From NCBI GenBank assembly GCA_016208485.1, contig JACQXY010000043.1, positions 1 through 57,743 of the forward strand: 57,743 nt of DNA. Reading direction: 5' to 3'. Source of the DNA: Acidobacteriota bacterium (GTDB lineage: Bacteria; Actinomycetota; AC-67). The notes under the pieces are model-generated. The model made no database searches. It saw only the letters and a list, made by a program, of their open reading frames with translations, and had not been told where the DNA came from. Position numbers and translations under genes: made by a program. This document shows, in pieces, positions 51,492 through 57,743 of the stretch. Each line of letters begins with the position of its first letter. Position 1 is the first letter of the stretch.

Positions 51492-51549
51492 GCCGGTTCT
51501 CGTACCGATCTGCGCTCGCAGGCGATACCGGATCCGTACGAGAACCGGC
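51492..51549. repeat. 14-bp perfect inverted repeat with 30-bp loop
   Basis: GCCGGTTCTCGTAC (51492-51505) and GTACGAGAACCGGC (51536-51549); the loop has a further small hairpin TGCG-CT-CGCA. It lies between the ROK kinase stop and the copA promoter. It may act as a terminator without a U tract or be a mobile palindrome. Confidence 0.85.
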
Positions 51550-51596
51550 TGGACTTCGGCTCTCACGAGCGAGGGGCAAGCGGGAATCGGATCGAG

Positions 51597-52547
51597 CTAG
51601 GCGATCTCGCGCGCGAGCGCGGCGGCGCCGACCAGACCGGCGTCGGGCCCGAGAGATGCAGGCACCACCCGGACAGGCGGACGCGCGTCGCGCCCGATGA
51701 TCAAGCCCTGCATCCGCTCGCGCGCGGGGGAGAGGATGAGATCGCCGACCTCGGCCGCTCCGCCGGCGACGACGATCACCTCGGGGTCGAAGATGTTGGC
51801 GAGGCTCCCGAGCGCCACGCCGAGCGCCCGCCCGGCCTCGGCCACCACCTCCCGCGCGAACAGGTCGCCGGCAAGAGCCGCGTCGCCGACGATGCGACCG
51901 GTGATCGCCGACGGATCGCCGCCCGCGGCCGCGACCACCTTCGAGTCGAGGTGCCCGGCCGCCCGCTCGCGCGCCATCCGCCCGATCGCGTTGCCGCTCG
52001 CCATCGCCTCCAGGCACCCCTGGTTGCCGCACGGGCAGGGGGGGCCACAGGGGTCCACCACCATGTGACCGAGTTCCGCCCCGACCCCGTGGGCGCCCCG
52101 ATACAGGTGCCCGTCGAGGACGAGCCCTCCGCCGATGCCGGTGCCGAGCGTGAGAGCGATCAGGTGCCGCGCCCCCCGCCCGGCGCCGTGGAGGGCCTCG
52201 CCCCAGGCGGCGACGTTCGCATCGTTGTCGACCACGGCCGGCAGACCGAGGCGCTCCTCGATCATCGTGCGCAGGTGAAGATCGCGCCAGGCGATGTTCG
52301 GGGCGGTGAGCACGACGCCGTGCTCCACGTCCACCAGGGCCGCCGCGCCGACCCCGACCGCGACGGTGGCCGGCGCCGCCGCTCGCAGCTCGCGCGCCAT
52401 CTTCACGATCGCGGTCACGATCGCGGACGGCTCGCCGGAATCGGTTGGGATCTCCCGTCGCGCGAAGATGGCGCCCGACGGACCCACGACCCCGGCCGCG
52501 ATCTTCGTGCCGCCGATGTCGATGCCGATCGTGGGCGCGCTCTTCAT
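51597..52547 (-). CDS. ROK-family sugar kinase (glucokinase-like)
   Basis: 316 residues. ATP motif PTIGIDIGGTKIAAGVV, substrate region PAVVDNDANVAAWGEALHGA (catalytic Asp), ALTLGTGIGGGLVLDG, GAELGHMVVDPCGPPCPCGN (zinc-binding ROK signature CxCGxxGC continues QGCLEAMASG), and VIVVAGGAAEVGDLIL. This is the glucokinase branch, phosphorylating glucose with ATP. Its ATG overlaps the upstream stop by one base (TGATG). Confidence 0.93.
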   Translation of the reverse strand: MKSAPTIGIDIGGTKIAAGVVGPSGAIFARREIPTDSGEPSAIVTAIVKMARELRAAAPATVAVGVGAAALVDVEHGVVLTAPNIAWRDLHLRTMIEERLGLPAVVDNDANVAAWGEALHGAGRGARHLIALTLGTGIGGGLVLDGHLYRGAHGVGAELGHMVVDPCGPPCPCGNQGCLEAMASGNAIGRMARERAAGHLDSKVVAAAGGDPSAITGRIVGDAALAGDLFAREVVAEAGRALGVALGSLANIFDPEVIVVAGGAAEVGDLILSPARERMQGLIIGRDARPPVRVVPASLGPDAGLVGAAALAREIA

Positions 52548-53734
52548 CAGTACCTGAGGAGGGCGCCCACCCCGCCGGGGACGGCACCGGGGACGGACAT
52601 CACGACCTCGCACCGGCGCCTGAGCGCCTCGTCCACCAGCTCCTCCGCAAGGTCTTGCACCGGCTCCACGGCGCCGCCACACTCGGCGCACGCGCCACCG
52701 CCGAGATGGAGGCGCCGGCATGAGAGACAGCGAAACCCCCCGTCCGGAGCCGGCCCATCGGCGACGATCAGCGTCTCGGCTCGCCCGTCGGCGAGCGCCT
52801 TCAGCGTGGGCTCCAGGCCGATGGCGCCGAGCCGCCGCGCGCCCGCCTCCTCGAGAAGCCTCTCGACGACGCCGGCGGTCCGCTCGGTCTCGATCGCCCT
52901 CTCGACCTCCAGCACGGCGGCTCGGACCTCGGAGAGCCCGGAGGTCATCGCGAGGGACAGGCGCGCGGCCACCCGCTCGGCGAGCCAGGGATGCAGGCCC
53001 TTCTCGAACTCCGCCACGACCTCGTCCGGCCCGGCGACGATCAGGTGGTCGAAGGACTCGCCCCTGGACATCTCAAACACGGCCTCCGCGGTCCGGCGCA
53101 GGTGCCGGTGCGCGTGCTCCTCGACGTGGCGGGCAAAGCGCGCCTGCGACCAGCCGCCCTGTTCGTGCTTGCCCGGGACATCGTCCAGGATCTCCGAGCG
53201 CTCGGCCGTGCGGCCGAGCCGGGTCGAGAAGATCCGCGCGCGGTTGCGGCTGACGATCACGGTGCACGTGCGCTTCCCGGTCGCAAGGAGCGCCTCCAGG
53301 CGCAACACGTGGGGATGGCGGTCGAGGACGATCCGGGTCCCGACGGCGCGCGGGAGATGGAACTCCGTCCAGAGATCAATCGGCGAGGACACGAAGAGGG
53401 CAAGGCCGGCGGCGTCGCCACGATCGAACTCCCTGGTCACGAATCGCGCGACGCGCTCGAGGTCCGACTCGGCCGCGCGCATCGCCTGTCTCGGGAGATC
53501 GCGGCCGCCAAGCGCCGCGCGCGCGCGGCGCAGCCCGTCGCCGAAGAGAGCCTCGTAGTCGCCCTTGCGCGGGAAGCGACGCCCGTCGGCGTCGAGCGTG
53601 AGGCTCACCACGAGCCCCTCGCCCGCGTCGAGAGAGGCGAGCGCGCGGACCCCGCGCTCGTCGAGCGCCGGCCCATTCCCGGGGCCGCGGGTCCCCGCCG
53701 AGCCCCCGAGTGCGCCTCGCTTCGCCCTGGCCAT
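52547..53734 (-). CDS. eRF1/Vms1-like protein (bacterial archaeo-eukaryotic release-factor family)
   Basis: About 395 residues. The middle domain carries TCTVIVSRNRARIFSTRLGR and, in the catalytic-loop region, KHEQGGWSQARFARHVEEHA, in which GGW..Q takes the place of the GGQ of release factors. The third domain has SFDHLIVAGPDEVVAEFEKG. A zinc ribbon closes it (CLSCRRLHLGGGACAECGG). Such baeRF proteins may act on stalled peptidyl-tRNA or ribosomes; activity is not established. Start MARAKRGALGG, with GGAGGGC just upstream. Same operon as the ROK kinase. Confidence 0.8.
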   Translation of the reverse strand: MARAKRGALGGSAGTRGPGNGPALDERGVRALASLDAGEGLVVSLTLDADGRRFPRKGDYEALFGDGLRRARAALGGRDLPRQAMRAAESDLERVARFVTREFDRGDAAGLALFVSSPIDLWTEFHLPRAVGTRIVLDRHPHVLRLEALLATGKRTCTVIVSRNRARIFSTRLGRTAERSEILDDVPGKHEQGGWSQARFARHVEEHAHRHLRRTAEAVFEMSRGESFDHLIVAGPDEVVAEFEKGLHPWLAERVAARLSLAMTSGLSEVRAAVLEVERAIETERTAGVVERLLEEAGARRLGAIGLEPTLKALADGRAETLIVADGPAPDGGFRCLSCRRLHLGGGACAECGGAVEPVQDLAEELVDEALRRRCEVVMSVPGAVPGGVGALLRY

Positions 53735-53870
53735 GCCCTCCCTCGGCGCCAGATGCCGCACGCACGAGACTACTCTCCCGGCGCGCCCTCGACCAGGGCC
53801 CGGGCCGCGGCCTGCGCCCGAAAAGAAGGGAGAAGGAAGATCGGCCCCCAGCGCCGAAGTCATCCCTCCA

Positions 53871-54747
53871 ATGAAGACGACGCGATTCACCCAGCGCACC
53901 GCCGCCGTCCTCCTCGTGCTCGCCGTCCTCGCGCCGGCGGCCGGCGCGCGGTGACCCTTGGCCTGCTCGACCTCAACGTCCTCATGGGAGACCGGGTCGC
54001 CGACGCGCCGTCGGAGAGGACATCCAGGCGTTCGCGCAGCGGGAACTCCTCACGCCGATCGGGATCGGGCCCGACCGCTGGACGTGGGAGCGCGATCGCG
54101 CGGGGAACACCCCCGGCTTCTACGGCTTGCGCATGCGGCCGCTCGACTTCGCGCGCCTCGGGAACCTGATGCTGCGGGGCGGCTCGTGGGGCGGCACCCG
54201 GATCATCGACCCGGCGTACGTGGCCGCGGCCGGCTCCCCCACCACGACCAACCCCGGGTACGGGTACCTCTTCTGGACCAACGCCGGGGAGAGCTACGTC
54301 GCCCCCACCGTGTACTCGCGCGACATCCGCGGTCACCGTCAGATCCAGAGCGCGCCCACCGACATGTACATGATGGAGGGGATGGAGGATCAGCGCGTGT
54401 ACATGATCCCGAGCCTCGACATGGAGATCGTGCGCCTGGGCGTCCCCGGGTCGCGCGAGGCCGACACGCGCAGCGCCGTCTTCACCTCGGCGCCGGGTGA
54501 GTTCGAGCACGAGCTACTCCGGATGCTCATGAAGGCCGTGACCGACGGCTCGGTGCCCGTGGACCCAGGCGCCTACGTCGGCGACGACCCGGTGCCGGCA
54601 TTCGACCCACACTCGGGAGTGCTGTACAGCGCTCAGCACCCCCGAGGACTGGGCGGCCGGATTCGGCGTCCGCCCGTAGCGGGGGGGGTTCAGAGCACGG
54701 GGATGCGCTGGAGCCGCTCGGCGGCCTCCACGCGCTCGGCCGCCTGA
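53871..54747 (+). pseudogene. Beta-lactamase-family serine hydrolase, internally deleted
   Basis: A perfect signal peptide is present (MKTTRFTQRTAAVLLVLAVL, APAAGAR) but stops at once. From about 54005 another frame has GEDIQAFAQRELLTPIGIGP, TWERDRAGNTPGFYGL, RMRPLDFARLGNLMLRGGSW, GYGYLFWTNAGESYVAP and DMEIVRLGVPGS, the C-terminal half of a class C beta-lactamase-like hydrolase. The N-terminal half with the SxxK nucleophile and YxN is gone. The frame then runs over the end of the convergent gene. Probably a deletion remnant. Confidence 0.78.
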
Positions 54748-55103
54748 TCCACGAGGGCCTTGACGGCGAGGAACACCTCCTGGCCGGCTTTGACCAGGTG
54801 CTCGGTGACCTCGGGGCGAACCTGACGCATCGCGAACATGAACAGGCCCATCGGGCAGCCCGTGCACTCGCGCGCGAACCCGGGCGGGAAAGACGACTCC
54901 GTGAACGGGGAGGCCCCGGGGAATCCCGGTCCGGCGCCTTCACCCCCCGGTCCGCCGGTAGCGCGCGCGCTCGCCGCCTTGCGAGCCGGACCGCGTCGCG
55001 GCCCGCGCGCCGGTCCGCCCTTCGGCCCGCGCGCGGCGGCCTTGCCCTTCGGCCCGCGCCGCCCGGCGCTCGCTCCCCCGGCCGGCTTCTTCTTCTGCGG
55101 CAT
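54690..55103 (-). CDS. Hypothetical basic-tailed protein with CxxC, downstream of arsA
   Basis: 137 residues. The first ~60 residues are Lys/Arg/Gly/Ala repeats (GPKGKAAARGPKGGPARGP), a likely nucleic-acid-binding or disordered tail. The conserved part is FARECTGCPMGLFMFAMRQV, RPEVTEHLVKAGQEVFLAVK, ALVDQAAERVEAAERLQRIP. Short actinobacterial proteins of this kind (CPxxxGL..VRPEVxxHLxxAG) commonly follow arsA-like or kinase genes. ATG overlaps the arsA stop (TGATG). Function unknown. Confidence 0.75.
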   Translation of the reverse strand: MPQKKKPAGGASAGRRGPKGKAAARGPKGGPARGPRRGPARKAASARATGGPGGEGAGPGFPGASPFTESSFPPGFARECTGCPMGLFMFAMRQVRPEVTEHLVKAGQEVFLAVKALVDQAAERVEAAERLQRIPVL

Positions 55104-56293
55104 CACGATCCTCCCTTGGTTTCTCCGCCCACCCGTGCGAAGGAGACGTTCAGCCGGTCTCCCTCGAACACCGCCCCGGCGACCTCGAGGCGCGCGAGCA
55201 TGCTCGGAAGCATGAGCGTCCTCTTGTACGGCCCGACCCGCACGTACAGGTCCTCACCCTTGCGCATCACGTCGAGGTCGGGCTTCGAGGCGAACGGCAG
55301 CCGGAGCGACAGCACGTACCCGCCGCCCTTCTTCCGCACGCGCACCGGCTCGTCGTCGTAGAAAATGCCGGCGGGGTCCCTGCCCGCGTACAGGTCCCCC
55401 GCGAGCCGGTCGAGCAGATCGAGCCCGATCATCTCGCGCTCGTACAGAGGCAGCGTGAGGATCGGGATCGGGGCGAAGCACTCGGCGATCGTGCCGAGGT
55501 GCTCCCCCTGCACGCGCTTCCACTCGTCGAAATAGGGGTCGCTCACTTCCTCAGGGATGATCCGGTTGCACACGACCGCGTCCACGCGGTACCCGAAGAG
55601 GTTGAGGTAGGTGTAGGTCCGGCGCGCCTCGGCGATCACCATGCGCTCGGCGTTCACGACGAGCCGCACCGTCGAGATCCCCTGGTCGACGAGGAGCGCC
55701 CGCACCCCGTCGAGCGTCCGGTGCAGACGCTCGATCGCGGCGAAGATCCGGTCGTCGGCGATGGGCATGCTCGTCACCCGCGACAGCAACGGGCGCACGA
55801 CCTTGAATAGGCGCCGCTCCACCGGGAAGATCCGCTCGATGTACCAGTTCAGCGCGTCGGGCAGACTGAGGAGACGCAGCGTCTCGGCCGTCGGGGCGCA
55901 ATCCACGACGAGCAGGTCGTAGGCGCCGGACTCCGCCGCGCGCTTCACGCTCGTCAGGCTGAAGATCTCGTCGAGGCCCGGGATCACCGACAGCTCCTCG
56001 GCCGCCACGGCGTCCACCCCGCCCCAGTCGAGCAGGGAGAGCACGTACTCCTGGATCTCCCGCCAACCCTCCTCGAGCCTGGCTTGCGCGTCGATCTGCT
56101 CCCCGAAGAGATTCCGCTCGACCTCCACGGCCTGGTCCCCGAGCGGCCGGTCGAACGCGTCGGCGAGCGAGTGCGCGGGATCCGTGGACATCACCAGGGT
56201 CCGTAGGCCCGCGCGCGCAGCGCGCAGCGCCGTGGCGGCCGCCACCGTGGTCTTTCCGACGCCGCCCTTGCCGGTGAAGAGGAGGATCCGCAT
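55103..56293 (-). CDS. ArsA/Get3-type ATPase with C-terminal Hsp20-like domain
   Basis: 396 residues. Deviant Walker A FTGKGGVGKTTVAAATA; switch I STDPAHSLADAFDRPLGD; VVDCAPTAETLRLLSLPDAL; AERMVIAEARRTYTYLNLFG; VVCNRIIPEE. The C-terminal ~90 residues (GYVLSLRLPFASKPDLDVMR, LYVRVGPYKRTLMLPS) form the alpha-crystallin-like module of bacterial ArsA-related proteins. There is no arsenite permease nearby, so a chaperone or targeting role is as likely as arsenic efflux. ATG follows a TATGCT box by nine bases. Confidence 0.92.
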   Translation of the reverse strand: MRILLFTGKGGVGKTTVAAATALRAARAGLRTLVMSTDPAHSLADAFDRPLGDQAVEVERNLFGEQIDAQARLEEGWREIQEYVLSLLDWGGVDAVAAEELSVIPGLDEIFSLTSVKRAAESGAYDLLVVDCAPTAETLRLLSLPDALNWYIERIFPVERRLFKVVRPLLSRVTSMPIADDRIFAAIERLHRTLDGVRALLVDQGISTVRLVVNAERMVIAEARRTYTYLNLFGYRVDAVVCNRIIPEEVSDPYFDEWKRVQGEHLGTIAECFAPIPILTLPLYEREMIGLDLLDRLAGDLYAGRDPAGIFYDDEPVRVRKKGGGYVLSLRLPFASKPDLDVMRKGEDLYVRVGPYKRTLMLPSMLARLEVAGAVFEGDRLNVSFARVGGETKGGS

Positions 56294-56302
56294 GGGGACC
56301 CC

Positions 56303-56308
56303 GAGCAT
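56303..56308 (-). promoter_or_regulatory. -10 box of the ArsA-type ATPase gene
   Basis: TATGCT on the minus strand with TTGTTC 18 bases upstream; leaderless spacing to the ATG. Confidence 0.45.
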
Positions 56309-56532
56309 ACCGGCCGCGCGCGTGCACGAACAACCGCTCGCGCCGCAGCCAGCGCCCCGGTGACTTCCACGAGAGTGCTAGACCGCGCCGCTCGACGCGC
56401 GAGGGACTTCAGTGTGGTCGCCGGGCGGACTCGGCTCGGCGCATCCAGTCCAAACTCATGCCACCCACCTGACAGCAAGCGGGTAGGGGGGCTTCGGATC
56501 GCGCCTGCCCCTGTACGTTCGCCTGCACGGAG

Positions 56533-56703
56533 TCAGCGCTTCCGGGGGCGATCCCACCAACCGAGGAACGTCCACGTCACGGACGTGGGCCAAAGGAGGG
56601 CCCACCACGGGGATCTCCCACGCCACCTCAAGAGAGGGATGGCGACCAGGCACCCGGCCACGTAGACGATGCCGAGAACGACGAGACCTGGATCAATTGT
56701 CAC
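56533..56703 (-). CDS. Small two-helix membrane protein, hypothetical
   Basis: About 56 residues from a GTG: VTIDPGLVVLGIVYVAGCLV, AIPLLRWRGRSPWWALLWPT, SVTWTFLGWWDRPRKR. Two hydrophobic helices with a basic loop and a basic end (positive-inside). The frame is open to 56733. The flanking 200 bases towards the ArsA gene hold nothing that I can support. Confidence 0.5.
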   Translation of the reverse strand: MTIDPGLVVLGIVYVAGCLVAIPLLRWRGRSPWWALLWPTSVTWTFLGWWDRPRKR

Positions 56704-56785
56704 CCGGCCACTCCTGGAGACCGCCCAGACCAACGGGACGCCGCCTCGCGGACGCCGGTCCTTGGGCTCCGTAGGACACCTTGCG

Positions 56786-57025
56786 CTACTGGTAGCCTGA
56801 GCAGGAGCCCCACTCCTGTCCGGGAAGCAGACGAACCGTCAGCGACTTCGTCCAGACTCCGTCCAGGAGCGGAACGCTCATGAAATCGCTGGCCGCCTCA
56901 GCCTCGCCCCACACCGAGTGCCCCCACGCCTCGGTTTGGGAGACCACCTTCGCAGACGAAGCCGAGGCATTGAGCGAAACCGCTAACATCGCCGCGCTCG
57001 CATCAAGGCCCAAAACACAAACCAT
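56786..57025 (-). CDS. Hypothetical protein, possible signal peptide
   Basis: About 79 residues: MVCVLGLDASAAMLAVSLNA, SASSAKVVSQTEAWGHSVWG, EAEAASDFMSVPLLDGVWTK, ending PGQEWGSCSGYQ. Composition is less GC-rich than the host genes. It overlaps the end of the upstream 64-residue membrane protein gene; an ATG at 56989 would overlap it by less. Third gene after the RHS-type gene. Confidence 0.45.
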   Translation of the reverse strand: MVCVLGLDASAAMLAVSLNASASSAKVVSQTEAWGHSVWGEAEAASDFMSVPLLDGVWTKSLTVRLLPGQEWGSCSGYQ

Positions 57026-57177
57026 CCAGCCACTACCCCCACAGAAGCAACGACTCCCAGCGGCCAATCAGCAAGAACCTGTAGAAGAATACCGACCGCC
57101 GCCGCTGCCAACCCGCCAAGCAGCCATGCCGCTAGCCACCAACCGCCGCGGCCTCCGCAGGGCCCCCCGCGACTCAT
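56983..57177 (-). CDS. Small membrane protein directly after the RHS-type gene
   Basis: 64 residues: MSRGGPCGGRGGWWLAAWLL, GGLAAAAVGILLQVLADWPL, GVVASVGVVAGWFVFWALMR, ARRC. Two strong membrane helices. The ATG overlaps the stop of the RHS-type gene (TGATG). Position immediately 3' of a polymorphic-toxin-like C-terminus makes it an immunity candidate; there is no sequence evidence for that. Confidence 0.6.
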   Translation of the reverse strand: MSRGGPCGGRGGWWLAAWLLGGLAAAAVGILLQVLADWPLGVVASVGVVAGWFVFWALMRARRC

Positions 57178-57743
57178 CAGAAGCAGAGTTCGTTACTGAT
57201 CGTACCGTCAGAGTAGCTGTGATCTTCGCCCGTTGCCGGGTCATGCCATAGCCCCTCGTAGTCCATCGTCGAGAAATAGCAGTGTCCCTTTACCGATGGT
57301 CGGTGCACCAGATGATCGTCAATGCAGCTATAGCTGTTGTAGCAGTCCTTGTCCCATGTCTTGATAGGGACATAATCCTCGAACAGAGTATCAGTCACGA
57401 ACAACCAGGTCATTGCCTTACTACAAGTGACGTGGTTCGTGACGAATACCTGATAGTAGCCAGAGTAGGGGTCACTCCTGTTGTCAAACACATAGGAATG
57501 TGGTTCGCATGACGGCGCATTTGGAGCGCAGGGATTGCTCTGACAATACGCCGCGGAGCCCGCTAACGCAGCTCCTTTCGCAACAACACAACCAGCGCCC
57601 CCCGTGTAGCTGCACGCGGCAATCCCGAACGCATACCCTACCACCATGGCCGCAATACAGGGCCAGCAGACGGCGCTGATATCCGAGGAGGTCTCTGTGC
57701 TGACCTGGCCCCGTGGATCGGTGGCGGTTGTTGTCGTCGTGCC
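57177..57743 (-). CDS. RHS-type protein, C-terminal end (5' part outside window)
   Basis: Open from the window edge to 57177 (188 residues, partial). The first residues, TTTATDPRGQVSTETSSD, resemble an RHS/YD-repeat junction (TDxxGQ). Then a hydrophobic Cys-rich segment (VCWPCIAAMVVGYAFGIAAC, GGAGCVVAKGAALAGSAAYC) and a soluble tail with many Cys and aromatics (YYQVFVTNHVTCSKAMTWLF, DKDCYNSYSCIDDHLVH), ending ISNELCF. GC content drops clearly here, as is usual for exchangeable RHS tips. Toxin activity not recognisable. Confidence 0.6.
   Translation of the reverse strand, partial: GTTTTTATDPRGQVSTETSSDISAVCWPCIAAMVVGYAFGIAACSYTGGAGCVVAKGAALAGSAAYCQSNPCAPNAPSCEPHSYVFDNRSDPYSGYYQVFVTNHVTCSKAMTWLFVTDTLFEDYVPIKTWDKDCYNSYSCIDDHLVHRPSVKGHCYFSTMDYEGLWHDPATGEDHSYSDGTISNELCF

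Noticed and set aside
54086-54660. Functional beta-lactamase
   Set aside because: The N-terminal half with the SxxK and YxN motifs is missing, and signal peptide and remainder are in different frames.

Overview
The window is a stretch of very GC-rich bacterial chromosome with dense, tightly packed genes, GTG/TTG starts, 1-4 bp stop/start overlaps and many promoters that put the -10 box about 7-9 bases before the start codon (leaderless mRNAs). Several families point to Actinomycetota: DUF3040, DUF6504 beside dnaE2, a LppM-like lipoprotein, a PASTA Ser/Thr kinase, a CsoR-type copper operator, and an HNH nuclease of the ALVLNATYEPL type. A cyclic 2,3-diphosphoglycerate synthetase and a TIGR00300-type ornithine cyclodeaminase fit a deep-branching or uncultivated lineage rather than Streptomyces or Mycobacterium. 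That placement is inference; no rRNA gene is present.

Layout. 1-7.8 kb: secreted chymotrypsin-fold protease with a secreted partner, HNH nuclease, MoxR/DUF58/transglutaminase operon, MerR regulator, DUF3040 protein. 8.0-14.0 kb: translesion module dinB-dnaE2 with DUF6504; between dnaE2 and DUF6504 lies a plus-strand tandem array of tRNA-like genes, each followed by a predicted short RNA whose 5' end is complementary to the anticodon arm of its own tRNA. 14.4-16.5 kb: integron-like cassette block (two 59-base attC-like sites, no integrase) with a methyltransferase carrying an in-frame UGA, a DUF4258 toxin/antitoxin-like pair and a putative PD-(D/E)XK nuclease. 16.7-25.7 kb: ogt, lipoprotein, thiGHSE thiamine operon, HD-GYP protein, PASTA kinase, EamA transporter.

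25.7-30.9 kb: small-peptide operon; DAHP synthase with a Tyr/Phe/Trp-rich leader peptide and attenuator; decayed toxin-antitoxin; threonine aldolase; truncated EamA gene; ferritin-VIT1 transporter. 31-35.5 kb: matrixin metalloprotease beside a TIMP-like (NTR) protein, a CaiB CoA-transferase broken by two tandem duplications, a thiamine-diphosphate enzyme. 35.6-44.4 kb: Ig-like secreted protein, glycerol kinase, PlsC acyltransferase, esterase, secreted proteins, VapBC, ornithine cyclodeaminase. 44.4-56.3 kb: acyltransferase, PIN remnant, carbamate kinase, cyclic-DPG synthetase, methyltransferase, copper chaperone and a damaged copper ATPase under a CsoR-like operator, ROK kinase, eRF1/Vms1-like protein, broken beta-lactamase, ArsA ATPase. 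The last kilobase is the lower-GC 3' end of an RHS-type protein followed by two small genes.

Broken genes are frequent (CaiB, copA, eamA, beta-lactamase, PIN, toxin, beta-propeller, methyltransferase). Together with the cassette block, dispersed palindromic repeats and TA remnants, this suggests a plastic chromosome region; some breaks could also be assembly errors.
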